Shown: positions 6,411 through 14,274, counted from the stretch's first letter. The stretch: DNA of 17,523 nt from Sedimenticola sp. (GCA_030590525.1 JAUUYI010000010.1:1-17523); one strand, 5' to 3'. Numbers and translations: made by a program. Notes: generated by a model from the sequence alone, not told the origin.

Positions 6411-6454
6411 AAGTGTCTTGGTGGGCACAAACAACGTACCCAACCCCTCCGTCG

Positions 6455-7300
6455 ATGACCAGTAACGATATACGAAACCCTGCCCTTGGATTTGGTCTTG
6501 GATTGCGTAAAGAGCACTACCAGGCTGTTCTGGATCGGCCTCCTCCTGTCGACTGGTTCGAGGTGCTGACTGAAAACTATCTGGTTCCTGGCGGTAAACC
6601 ACTCTACTACCTGGACCGTATTCGTCAGAACCACCCCCTGGTGATGCATGGCGTCTCCCTCTCTATCGGCGGCAGCGATCCGTTGAACCGGGATTACCTG
6701 AAGCAGGTCAAGCAGCTTGCCAGGCGTATCGAGGCCCACTGGATATCCGATCATCTCTGCTGGACCGGCAGCAATGGCATCAATGCCCACGATCTGCTGC
6801 CCCTCCCCTACACCGAAGAGGCGGTGCGCCATGTGGTGGAACGAGTCACCCAGGTGCAGGAGTTTCTGGGTCGCCGTATCCTGCTGGAAAATGTTTCCAG
6901 TTATCTCACTTTCAATGACTCGGTGATGAGCGAGTGGGAGTTTCTCAGCGAAATATCCCGGCAGGCGGACTGCCTGATACTGCTGGACATCAACAATATC
7001 TACGTAAGCTCCGTCAACCACGGTTTCGATCCCCTGGAATATCTGAATGGCATTCCAGGAGAGCGGGTGCAACAGTTTCACCTTGCCGGCCACCAGCGTC
7101 ATGAACACTACATCATCGACACCCATGACGCCGCGGTGATCGACCCGGTCTGGTCGCTCTACCGGGAGGCACTGCTGCGCTTCGGCCAGCTCTCCTGCAT
7201 GATCGAGCGAGACGACAACATCCCTCCCCTGGATCAGCTGGTGGGCGAGCTGGATCAGGCGCGACGGGTTGCAGCAGCTCTCCTTGCCGGGGGGGTATGA
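6455..7300 (+). CDS. bufB: MNIO (DUF692) oxidase BufB
   Basis: Cytosolic multinuclear non-heme iron-dependent oxidase of 281 residues (MbnB/TglH/ChrH/HvfB family, TIM-barrel) that oxidatively rearranges cysteines in a RiPP precursor. Family segments in order: GFGLGLRKEHY (12-22), WFEVLTENYL with E40 (34-43), HGVSLSIGG at 65-73, ISDHLCW with D99/H100, LPLPYTEEAV at 115-124, ENVSSYL with E145, DINNIYV with D178, NHGFDP at 188-193, HLAGH at 209-213, DTHD at 222-225, and E251. These acidic and histidine residues are the expected ligands of two or three irons. An in-frame GTG at 6413 would give a longer protein, but it lies inside repeat DNA, so the ATG at 6455 is chosen. No strong Shine-Dalgarno is seen. 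It is followed 4 nt later by bufC. Confidence 0.93.
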   Translation: MTSNDIRNPALGFGLGLRKEHYQAVLDRPPPVDWFEVLTENYLVPGGKPLYYLDRIRQNHPLVMHGVSLSIGGSDPLNRDYLKQVKQLARRIEAHWISDHLCWTGSNGINAHDLLPLPYTEEAVRHVVERVTQVQEFLGRRILLENVSSYLTFNDSVMSEWEFLSEISRQADCLILLDINNIYVSSVNHGFDPLEYLNGIPGERVQQFHLAGHQRHEHYIIDTHDAAVIDPVWSLYREALLRFGQLSCMIERDDNIPPLDQLVGELDQARRVAAALLAGGV

Positions 7301-7304
7301 CCGG

Positions 7305-8093
7305 ATGAACGATCTGCAGCAGCTGCAGCAGGACTTTCTGGCCTGGCTGACCACGGGAGAGAAGCGGGTGAAGGGCGCAGTGGCCAGGAGCAATTCGGTC
7401 AGCCGGGAGCTGCGACTGGAAATCTACCGTAACGCCTACCATCTGCGCCTGCTGGAGGCACTGGCTGACGCCTACCCGGCACTGCATACACTGCTGGGGG
7501 ATGAGCGTTTCCAGGCGCTTGCATTCGGTTACATCCAGAGCCACCCTTCCCACCACTTTTCCATTCGCTGGTTCGGCCATCGCCTGAGCCGGTATCTGCG
7601 CGACCACCCGGAGAGAGAGGATCACCCGGTGCTGGCCGAGATGGCTCTGTTCGAGTGGACGCTACGTGATGCATTCGATGCCCCCGACAGCCAGACCATC
7701 GGGCTGGAGGAGCTGGGTCGCTTGCCGCCGGAGCTATGGGCGGAAATGCAGCTGCAGCTGAACCCCTCCATACGACGCCGGGACCTCGAGTGGAATACTC
7801 CGCAATTGTGGCAGGCCATCGATGACGGGGCCCCTCCGCTGCCACCGGAGCGAAACCCGTTTCCTGTCGGCTGGCTGGTATGGCGCCATGAACTCAGGAC
7901 CCGTTATCAATCTCTGGAAGTCGATGAGGCCTGGGCATTGGATGCCACCCTTTCAGGTACGAATTTTTCCGGGATATGCGCCGGGCTCTGTGAATGGATC
8001 GATGAGGCCCATGTCCCCCAGCACGCCGCCGCGATGATCCAGGCCTGGATCGGAAACGGGCTGGTAGCTGCTTTAGGGCCGCGTACAGATTAG
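7305..8093 (+). CDS. bufC: BufC, DUF2063 partner of the MNIO enzyme
   Basis: Protein of 262 residues with an N-terminal DUF2063 (HvfC/BufC) domain, including MNDLQQLQQDFLAWL, a RLEIYRNAYHLRLLEALADAYPAL block (about 38-61) and HPSHHFSIRWFG at about 82-93. The C-terminal part (about 150-260) is the less conserved second domain. In this family the protein acts as the recognition or shuttle partner that presents the precursor peptide to the MNIO enzyme. The ATG at 7305 is preferred over an upstream in-frame TTG at 7269 that would overlap bufB; a G-rich run at 7289-7296 may serve as ribosome-binding site. Only 4 nt separate it from bufB, so the two are almost certainly co-translated. No DoxX-type bufD follows. 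Confidence 0.9.
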   Translation: MNDLQQLQQDFLAWLTTGEKRVKGAVARSNSVSRELRLEIYRNAYHLRLLEALADAYPALHTLLGDERFQALAFGYIQSHPSHHFSIRWFGHRLSRYLRDHPEREDHPVLAEMALFEWTLRDAFDAPDSQTIGLEELGRLPPELWAEMQLQLNPSIRRRDLEWNTPQLWQAIDDGAPPLPPERNPFPVGWLVWRHELRTRYQSLEVDEAWALDATLSGTNFSGICAGLCEWIDEAHVPQHAAAMIQAWIGNGLVAALGPRTD

Positions 8094-8100
8094 CGCTTCA

Positions 8101-8192
8101 GCGTAGGATGGGCAAAGCGCAGCGTGCCCATCAAAATCCGCTGCCTGCCCTGGTGATGGGCACGGCGCTTCGCGCCTTTGCCCATCCTACGC
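8101..8192. repeat. inverted repeat, GCGTAGGATGGGCAAAG family
   Basis: Arms GCGTAGGATGGGCAAAG (8101-8117) and CTTTGCCCATCCTACGC (8176-8192) are perfect inverted copies. A second inner pair is CGTGCCCATC (8124-8133) with GATGGGCACG (8155-8164). The unit starts 8 nt after bufC and probably ends or stabilises the buf transcript, although no T-run follows. Confidence 0.85.
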
Positions 8193-8210
8193 AACTGTGT
8201 CCGCATCATC

Positions 8211-8238
8211 TTGCTTTTAGACTGTACAGGCGTAAACT
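8211..8238 (+). promoter_or_regulatory. weak candidate promoter for the dpp-like operon
   Basis: TTGCTT (8211-8216) and TAAACT (8233-8238) are 16 bp apart, leaving a leader of about 110 nt before the binding-protein start. Both boxes are partial matches. The region also holds several TTTCAT copies and an AGATCGAGGAGC ribosome-binding region. Confidence 0.22.
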
Positions 8239-8355
8239 CGATTTGGTCACGCAGCAGGGGACTTTCATTTCATCGACAGAGCAGTCGCTTTCATCACCCG
8301 CGGTTATCAAACAAATCAAATCTATTAAACGATCCAGATCGAGGAGCAATCAACA

Positions 8356-9909
8356 ATGAAAAAAATGGTGGCCCTGGCCGCGAGCATTCTACTCAGCCTC
8401 GTTTTTGTCACAAGCGCACAGGCGAAGACCCTGCGTATGGCCTATGATGCGGATCCGGTTTCACTGGACCCCCACGAACAGCTCTCCGGTGGCATGCTGC
8501 AACTCTCCCATATGCTGTTCGACCCCCTGGTTCGCTGGAATCATGAGATGAAGTTCGACCCTCGACTGGCCGAATCCTGGGAGCGTATAGACGAGCATAC
8601 GGTGCGTTTCCATCTGAGAAAAGGGGTCAAGTTCCACAGTGGCAATCCGTTCACTGCAAAGGATGTCAGCTGGACCTTCGAGCGCCTGAAACAGAGCGCG
8701 GACTTCAAAGGGTTGTTCCAGCCATTCAAGGAACTGAAGGTGGTGGATGACTACACCATTGATCTGGTCACCAGTAAACCCTATCCACTGGTCATGCACA
8801 TGGCCACCTATATCTTCCCGATGGACAGCAAGTTCTATACCGGCACCGACGCGAACGGTAACCCCAAGGGCATGCTGAAGAAGCACGCGGATACCTACGC
8901 CTCCACCCATGTATCCGGCACCGGCCCCTACAGCGTAACCAAGCGCCAGCAGGGCGTCCGGGTCGACTTCAAACGCTTCGCCGGTTACTGGGATAAAAAA
9001 TCGCCGGGAAACGTCACCGACATCGTGCTTACCCCGATCAAAGAGGCCCCGACCCGGGTAGCCGCTCTGCTCTCGGGTGACGTCGACTTCATCGCGCCGG
9101 TACCGCCCACTGACATGGATCGGATCCGCAAGAGCCCCAAGACGGAACTGGTCACCATGAGCGGCACCCGGATCATCACCTTCCAGCTCAACCAGAAACG
9201 TCGCCCAGAGTTCAAAGACAAACGGGTTCGCCAGGCCATCGTCTACGCCATCAACAACCCCGGCATTGTGAAGAAGATCATGAAGGGCTTCGCCACCCCC
9301 GCCGCCCAGCAGAGCCCCAAGGGATATTCAGGCAATGTTGCCTCTCTCGAGCCCCGTTACAATCTCAAAAAAGCGCGGCAACTGATGCAGGAAGCCGGAT
9401 ACGAAAAGGGCTTTTCCGTCACTATGATGGCCCCCAATAACCGTTATGTGAATGACGCCAAAATCGCCCAGGCGGTCACTTCCATGCTCTCCAGGATCAA
9501 TATCAAGGTCGACTTGAAGACCATGCCAAAGGCCCAGTACTGGCCCAAATTCGATGAGCGCGCAGCAGACATCATGATGATCGGCTGGCACTCGGATACC
9601 GAGGATTCTTCCAATTACTCCGAGTTTCTGGTGATGTGCCCGAACAAGGAGACCGGTTATGGCCAGTACAACAGTGGCAACTACTGCAACGAGGCGGTGG
9701 ACAAACTGGTGCTGGAGAGCCAGGGCGAAACCGATGAGGCCAAACGGATGGCCATGCTGCAGCAGATAGAGAAAATCCTGTTCGACGATGCGGCTTTCGT
9801 CCCCCTGCACTGGCAGGATCTGGCCTGGGCATCCCGTAAAGGCGTGCATATCGATAAGGTCGTCAACGTGATGAACTTCCCTTACCTGGGTGACCTGGTC
9901 ATCAATTGA
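8356..9909 (+). CDS. family 5 periplasmic solute-binding protein (Dpp/Opp type)
   Basis: Periplasmic binding protein of 517 residues, SBP_bac_5 (DppA/OppA/NikA) family, delivering a peptide or similar solute to the ABC importer encoded downstream. A signal peptide with core VALAASILLSLVFVTSAQA is cleaved after about residue 23. There is no lipobox cysteine, so the mature protein is soluble. Family landmarks are ADPVSLDPHEQ (about 34-44), FDPLVRWN, LAESWERIDEHTVRFHLRKGVKFHSG, the FTAKDVSWTFERL block (about 98-110), GTGPY (195-199) and VRQAIVYAINN near 294-304. GAGGAG (8341-8346) lies 9 nt before the ATG. The ligand cannot be read from the sequence; dipeptides, oligopeptides, nickel chelates or other compounds are possible. 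A 411-bp repeat-filled gap separates it from the permease gene. Confidence 0.93.
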   Translation: MKKMVALAASILLSLVFVTSAQAKTLRMAYDADPVSLDPHEQLSGGMLQLSHMLFDPLVRWNHEMKFDPRLAESWERIDEHTVRFHLRKGVKFHSGNPFTAKDVSWTFERLKQSADFKGLFQPFKELKVVDDYTIDLVTSKPYPLVMHMATYIFPMDSKFYTGTDANGNPKGMLKKHADTYASTHVSGTGPYSVTKRQQGVRVDFKRFAGYWDKKSPGNVTDIVLTPIKEAPTRVAALLSGDVDFIAPVPPTDMDRIRKSPKTELVTMSGTRIITFQLNQKRRPEFKDKRVRQAIVYAINNPGIVKKIMKGFATPAAQQSPKGYSGNVASLEPRYNLKKARQLMQEAGYEKGFSVTMMAPNNRYVNDAKIAQAVTSMLSRINIKVDLKTMPKAQYWPKFDERAADIMMIGWHSDTEDSSNYSEFLVMCPNKETGYGQYNSGNYCNEAVDKLVLESQGETDEAKRMAMLQQIEKILFDDAAFVPLHWQDLAWASRKGVHIDKVVNVMNFPYLGDLVIN

Positions 9910-9929
9910 GGCGTAACCGTTCACTCCCC

Positions 9930-10135
9930 CTGGTATGCAGGTGCGAATTTATTCGCACCTGGCCGAATGAATTCGGCCCTACAGCATGGATCCGTCACAG
10001 AGGCCTGAACCAGTATATTGAGGCAGCCCTTCCTGGTATGCAGGTGCAAATTTATTCGCATTTGGCCGAATGAATTCGGCCCTACGGCGCGAATCAGACA
10101 TAGAGGCCTGAACGGTTATATCGGGGTGGGCTTTC
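9930..10135 (+). repeat. 103-bp tandem direct repeat of a palindromic element
   Basis: Two adjacent units start CTGGTATGCAGGTGC and share AATTTATTCGCA, GGCCGAATGAATTCGGCCC, AGAGGCCTGAAC and a closing CTTC. The start-to-start distance is 103 bp. Each contains the GGCCGAATGAATTCGGCC palindrome also found at 5614-5705 and 14455-14546. In unit 1 the left palindrome is perfect (GGTGCGAATTTATTCGCACC); in unit 2 it has decayed. Confidence 0.85.
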
Positions 10136-10152
10136 GCAAACGAAAAAATGGC

Positions 10153-10296
10153 CGCGGATTGACGCGGATAAAACACGGATGATGCCATGTTATTAAGAAT
10201 TCTGCGCTGGAACTCGTGCCAGAGTTCCGGTGTGTGCGACGCAGACCAAGGGAACGAGAGGGCAATAAATCCGTGTTTTATCCGCGTCAATCCGCG
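10153..10296. repeat. inverted repeat with perfect 28-nt arms upstream of the permease
   Basis: Left arm 10153-10180 begins CGCGGATTGACGCGGAT and continues into AAAACACGGAT. The right arm 10269-10296 is its exact reverse complement. Each arm holds a direct repeat CGCGGAT-TGA-CGCGGAT. The right arm ends only 24 nt before the permease start codon, so a folded structure could influence its translation. Confidence 0.9.
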
Positions 10297-10320
10297 ACTG
10301 ATATTTTTTGATCCCGTGAC

Positions 10321-11301
10321 ATGATCGCCTTTTTCATCAAGCGACTCGGCCAGGCGTTGGTCGTCATGATCGTCATCAGCCTCATCGCCTTTTCTATCCA
10401 GGACAATCTGGGAGACCCGCTGCGGGAACTGGTGGGACAGTCCGTATCTGAAGCGGAGCGCCAGGCGCTGCGCGATGAGATGGGGCTGAACGACCCCTTT
10501 CTGGTGCAGTACTGGCGCTTCCTGAAGCGGGCGGTCAAGGGTGACCTGGGGAACTCCTACTTCTTCAAACGCCCGGCCCTCGAAGTGATCATGGAGAAAC
10601 TTCCCGCAACCGTGGAACTGGTGATGGGGGCAACCCTGATCATCCTGCTGTTCTCGATCCCCATCGGCGTCTACTGCGCCATCAATCCCCGCAACTGGTT
10701 CACCCGGCTGATGATGGGGACCAGTATCATCGGCATCTCGATCCCGGTCTTTCTCACCGCCATCTTGCTGATCTATCTCTTCTCCATCGAACTCGGATGG
10801 TTCCCATCCTTCGGCCGTGGAGAGACCATCGTCATATTCGGGGGATGGCATACCGGACTGCTGACAAGCGATGGGCTGATGCATCTGGTCCTGCCATCGG
10901 TCGCCCTCTCCTCCATCATGCTGCCCCTGTTCATCCGGCTGATCCGCTCCGAGATGATGGAGGTGCTGGAGCAGGAGTACATCCGTTTTGCCTGGGCCAA
11001 GGGGCTGACCCGAAGGCGGATCTGGTTTCTGCATGCATTGAAAAATACGCTGCTGCCGGTGATCACAGTCGGTGGGGTTCAGATCGGCACCATGATCGCC
11101 TACACCATCCTGACTGAAACCGTGTTTCAGTGGCCCGGTATGGGCTTCCTGTTTCTGGAGGCGGTAAACCGTGTCGACACCCCATTGATCATCGCCTACC
11201 TGATCGTGGTCGGCCTGATTTTCGTGGTCACCAATACCCTTGTGGATCTGATCTACGGGCTGGTAAACCCCACGGTCAAGTTGACAGGAGGAGAGGCATG
11301 A
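10321..11301 (+). CDS. ABC importer permease, DppB/OppB type
   Basis: Inner-membrane permease of 326 residues, one half of the translocation channel of a peptide-type ABC importer. It starts with the DppB-typical MIAFFIKRLGQALVVMIVISLIAF helix, followed by a periplasmic segment with a LRDEMGLNDPFLVQYWRFL motif. About five further membrane helices lie between residues 95 and 310. The EAA cytoplasmic loop that docks on the ATPases is at about 217-243 (EYIRFAWAKGLTRRRIWFLHALKN). Length is normal for the family. No strong Shine-Dalgarno precedes the ATG, only repeat DNA and a T-run. The stop overlaps the next start in an ATGA, indicating translational coupling to the second permease. Confidence 0.94.
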   Translation: MIAFFIKRLGQALVVMIVISLIAFSIQDNLGDPLRELVGQSVSEAERQALRDEMGLNDPFLVQYWRFLKRAVKGDLGNSYFFKRPALEVIMEKLPATVELVMGATLIILLFSIPIGVYCAINPRNWFTRLMMGTSIIGISIPVFLTAILLIYLFSIELGWFPSFGRGETIVIFGGWHTGLLTSDGLMHLVLPSVALSSIMLPLFIRLIRSEMMEVLEQEYIRFAWAKGLTRRRIWFLHALKNTLLPVITVGGVQIGTMIAYTILTETVFQWPGMGFLFLEAVNRVDTPLIIAYLIVVGLIFVVTNTLVDLIYGLVNPTVKLTGGEA

Positions 11302-12218
11302 TCCGCCACTGGAGACTATTCGTCGACTCCACCTTTCTCTACCGGTTCCGACGGGACAAGGTGGCCATCATCAGTTTCAGCCTGCTGCTGCTGATGGTGA
11401 TGCTGAGCTTTTCCTCGCCCCTGATCGCACCCTACGACCCCTATGACCCGGCCCAGATCGACATCATGGACTCGGACACCCCCCCTGCCTGGCAGGTGGA
11501 AGGCGACCCCCGCTTTCCCCTGGGTACCGATGCCCAGGGCCGGGACATGTTCAGCACCATTCTCTACGGCACCCGTATCTCCATCACCATCGGGCTGTTC
11601 GCGGTGCTGCTGCAGTCCATCCTGGGCATCTCACTGGGCCTGATTGCCGGCTACTTCGGGGGACGCATCGACGCCTTTCTGATGCGACTGGCGGATATCC
11701 AGCTCTCCTTCTCCACCCTGATGGTAGCGATCATCGTGCTCGCCATCTTCCAGGCCTCCTTCGGTACTGAACTTTACAACGACCTGGCTATATTCATGCT
11801 GATTCTGGTGATCGGCATCGCCGAGTGGCCCCAGTATGCACGTACCGTCCGGGCCTCGGTACTGGCAGAAAAAAAGAAGGAGTACGTGGATGCGGTGCGG
11901 GTGATCGGGCTGGGGTCCGGTCAGATCATGTTCCGTCACATTCTCCCCAACACCCTCTCCCCGATTCTGGTGATCTCAACGGTGCAGGTGGCCAATGCCA
12001 TCATGAGTGAGGCTGCCCTCTCCTTCCTCGGGCTGGGCATGCCGGTAAACAAACCTTCACTCGGCTCCCTGATCAATAGCGGGTTCGAATACATCATGAG
12101 CGGCTCCTGGTGGATCACTGCTTTTCCAGCACTGGTTCTAATCCTTCTGGTGCTGGTCATCAACCTGCTGGGTGACTGGCTGCGTGACGTGCTCAACCCA
12201 AAACTCTACAAGGATTGA
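11298..12218 (+). CDS. ABC importer permease, DppC/OppC type
   Basis: Second inner-membrane permease, 306 residues. It has the OppC-type N-terminus FLYRFRRDKVAIISF (13-27) before the first helix, the periplasmic PLIAPYDPYDPAQID stretch (41-55), and LGTDAQGRDMFSTILYGTRISI (75-96), which is diagnostic of the family. An EAA loop lies at about 193-218 (KEYVDAVRVIGLGSGQIMFRHILPN), with terminal helices and LGDWLRDVLNPKL at 291-303. The ATG at 11298 overlaps the dppB-like stop and is preceded by a strong AGGAGGAGAGG. An upstream in-frame start near 11130 is rejected because that part is a shifted frame of the dppB-like gene. The ATPase gene starts 3 nt after its stop. Confidence 0.95.
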   Translation: MIRHWRLFVDSTFLYRFRRDKVAIISFSLLLLMVMLSFSSPLIAPYDPYDPAQIDIMDSDTPPAWQVEGDPRFPLGTDAQGRDMFSTILYGTRISITIGLFAVLLQSILGISLGLIAGYFGGRIDAFLMRLADIQLSFSTLMVAIIVLAIFQASFGTELYNDLAIFMLILVIGIAEWPQYARTVRASVLAEKKKEYVDAVRVIGLGSGQIMFRHILPNTLSPILVISTVQVANAIMSEAALSFLGLGMPVNKPSLGSLINSGFEYIMSGSWWITAFPALVLILLVLVINLLGDWLRDVLNPKLYKD

Positions 12219-12221
12219 GCC

Positions 12222-13199
12222 ATGCCGATTCTGGAAGTAAACAACCTCGAAGTCCGCTTCCCCATGCGTGAGGGGGAACTTATAGCAATCCGGGACATCA
12301 GCTTCTCCATCGACAGGGGGGAGCGGCTGGGCATCGTGGGCGAGAGCGGCGCCGGAAAATCAGTAGCCGCCTTTGCCATTCTGCGTCTGGTCGGGAGACC
12401 TGGATATATCTCAGGCGGGCAGATCCTGTTCGAAGGGAACGATCTGGCCAGCCTGTCACCTGAACAGCTCCGCCAGTTCCGGGGCAATCAGATCACCATG
12501 ATCTTTCAGGACCCGATGATGACCCTGAATCCGGTGCTCACCATCGGCACCCAGATGATCGAGTGCCTGCAGACCCACAAGGGGATGCGCCGCAGAGAAG
12601 CCCGTGAACTGGCGGTGGAAAAACTGCGCAGTGTCGCCATTCCATCCCCTGAGGCCCGCATCAACCAGTACCCCCACGAACTCTCCGGCGGCATGCGTCA
12701 GCGAGTGGTCATCGCCATCGCCCTGCTCACCGATCCGGAGATCATCATCGCTGACGAACCAACTACAGCCCTGGATGTCACTATTCAGGCAGAGATCATG
12801 GAACTGCTGCTGGAGCTGTGTGAAAAGCATCAGGTGGCGTTGATCCTGATCACTCATGATCTGGGCGTGGTCTCTGAGATCACCCAGCGTGCCATCGTCA
12901 TGTACGCCGGCCGAATCGTCGAAGAGGGTCCGACCCGAAGCATCATCGAACAGGCCAGACATCCCTATACACAGGGCCTGATCAATGCACTTCCCGAGCG
13001 TACACGGCCGGGGCAACGGCTGAACCAGATCCCGGGTTCCATGCCGACATTGATGCAGATCCCGCCAGGATGTGCCTTTCATCCCCGCTGTGAGCACGTC
13101 ACAGACGTTTGTCGGACCCAGGTACCGGATTACACCCGCTTTGACCACTCCAGGGTCGCCTGTCACTGGGTCGCCGTCCAGGAACAAACCTCAGTATAG
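12222..13199 (+). CDS. ABC importer ATPase, DppD/OppD type
   Basis: Cytoplasmic ATPase of 325 residues that powers uptake. Motifs: Walker A GESGAGKS at 40-47, Q-loop Q96 (FQDP), signature LSGGM at 154-158, Walker B IIIADE with catalytic E179, D-loop ALD at 183-185 and H-loop H212. The C-terminal oligo_HPY region is complete: HPYTQGL at 247-253, PPGCAFHPRC, then C297 and C314. The four cysteines C284, C290, C297 and C314 form a conserved set in this family; an iron-sulfur cluster has been described at this site in the mycobacterial homologue, so a cluster here is possible. Nothing is missing. It is the first of two unequal ATPases, as usual in Dpp/Opp systems. Confidence 0.95.
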   Translation: MPILEVNNLEVRFPMREGELIAIRDISFSIDRGERLGIVGESGAGKSVAAFAILRLVGRPGYISGGQILFEGNDLASLSPEQLRQFRGNQITMIFQDPMMTLNPVLTIGTQMIECLQTHKGMRRREARELAVEKLRSVAIPSPEARINQYPHELSGGMRQRVVIAIALLTDPEIIIADEPTTALDVTIQAEIMELLLELCEKHQVALILITHDLGVVSEITQRAIVMYAGRIVEEGPTRSIIEQARHPYTQGLINALPERTRPGQRLNQIPGSMPTLMQIPPGCAFHPRCEHVTDVCRTQVPDYTRFDHSRVACHWVAVQEQTSV

Positions 13200-13231
13200 A
13201 TACCGGTAATCGACCGGATTGAGAAAGCCCG

Positions 13232-14266
13232 ATGGAAAACAGCAATTCAGATCACAAGGCAAAGCTGCTCGAGATACGGGACCTGTACAAGGCGTTCCCC
13301 CTCTCCAGTGGTCTGCTGGAACAGCTGCAGTTCAAAAAAGGCAGACTGGTACGAAACCGGGAGAGCGTCAAGGCGATCAACGGGGTGTCCCTCGATATCT
13401 ACCCCGGCGATGCCCTTTGTGTGGTGGGTGAAAGTGGCTGTGGAAAGTCCACCATAGCACGGGTGGTGACCGGCCTGTTGCGGCCGACATCGGGCAGCAT
13501 CGTTTTCGACAACGAACGCATCGACCACCTGCCACCGAAGCAGCAACTGCCCTACCGGCGCAGGATGCAGATGATCTTTCAGAACCCTTATGCCTCCCTC
13601 AATCCCCGCATGACCGTGCGTCAGACCCTTGAAGAACCGGTACGCTTTCATAACCCGGGGATAGCAAATGGTGCGGTGAAAGAGAAGGTGGAGGAGGTGA
13701 TGGCATCAGTAGGGGTTGATCCCGGGTGGAGCAACCGTTTCCCCCATGAATTTTCTGGTGGCCAGCGACAGCGTATCTCCATCGCTCGGGCTTTGACGGT
13801 CGACCCGGAAGTGATCGTAGCCGATGAGCCCATCTCCGCGCTCGATGTATCCATTCAAGCCCAGGTACTCAACCTGCTGATGGAGGCACGGGAAGAGCGT
13901 TCTCTAACCTATCTCTTCATCACCCACGACCTCTCTGTGGTGGAACATTTCGGCAGCCGGGTGGCCGTGATGTACCTTGGGGCTATCTGTGAACTGGCGG
14001 ATACGGCCACTCTTTTCGGCACGCCAAGACACCCTTATACCCAGGCACTGCTGAGCGCCATTCCGCGACTGAAACTAGATCGACCGGCGCATATAAAATT
14101 GAAAGGTGAAATACCCACTCCGATCGACCTCCCAAAGGGTTGTCTCTTTCAAACCCGTTGCCTCTATGCCGATGAGCGTTGCCGTCAGGAGAGACCCGAT
14201 CTCAAAAAACTGAACAGTGGCGCCAGAGTTGCCTGCCACGGTGTAGAGGAAAATCGCATCGAATAA
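13232..14266 (+). CDS. ABC importer ATPase, DppF/OppF type
   Basis: Second ATPase, 344 residues, expected to pair with the DppD-type subunit under the two permeases. It has the OppF hallmark insertion before the core (FPLSSGLLEQLQFKKGRLV, about 22-40). Motifs: Walker A GESGCGKS at 66-73, Q117 (FQNP), signature FSGGQ at 174-178, Walker B VIVADE with E199, ALD at 203-205 and H232. The C-terminus carries HPYTQAL (267-273) and four cysteines, C304, C310, C317 and C335. It lies 32 nt after the preceding gene, with GAGAAAG before the ATG. It is the last gene of the operon; a strong terminator begins 8 nt after the stop. Confidence 0.95.
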   Translation: MENSNSDHKAKLLEIRDLYKAFPLSSGLLEQLQFKKGRLVRNRESVKAINGVSLDIYPGDALCVVGESGCGKSTIARVVTGLLRPTSGSIVFDNERIDHLPPKQQLPYRRRMQMIFQNPYASLNPRMTVRQTLEEPVRFHNPGIANGAVKEKVEEVMASVGVDPGWSNRFPHEFSGGQRQRISIARALTVDPEVIVADEPISALDVSIQAQVLNLLMEAREERSLTYLFITHDLSVVEHFGSRVAVMYLGAICELADTATLFGTPRHPYTQALLSAIPRLKLDRPAHIKLKGEIPTPIDLPKGCLFQTRCLYADERCRQERPDLKKLNSGARVACHGVEENRIE

Positions 14267-14274
14267 ATCAAAAG

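Larger units (their letters stand above)
9910..10320. other. 411-bp repeat-filled gap between binding protein and permease
   Basis: No coding region is supportable. The gap holds a 103-bp direct repeat (9930-10032 and 10033-10135) and an inverted repeat with 28-nt arms (10153-10180 and 10269-10296). Inside the latter is a smaller hairpin, GGAACTC / GAGTTCC, at about 10208-10227. I see no T-tailed terminator and no clear promoter, so the downstream genes may be read through from the binding-protein promoter. Confidence 0.7.

Noticed and set aside
6413..6454. GTG start for a longer BufB
   Set aside because: The extra 14 codons lie in a degenerate copy of the GTGGGCAC repeat, whereas the ATG at 6455 begins directly at the family-like N-terminus.
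7269..7304. TTG start for a longer BufC overlapping bufB
   Set aside because: The ATG at 7305 gives the typical DUF2063 start and a 4-nt intergenic gap.
9930..10135. Possible minimal CRISPR array
   Set aside because: There are only two units, each palindromic and 103 bp long, with no uniform short repeat or variable spacers and no cas genes nearby.
11130..11297. N-terminal extension of the DppC-type permease
   Set aside because: The extension is an out-of-frame reading of the dppB-like gene; a strong Shine-Dalgarno and family N-terminus support the ATG at 11298.
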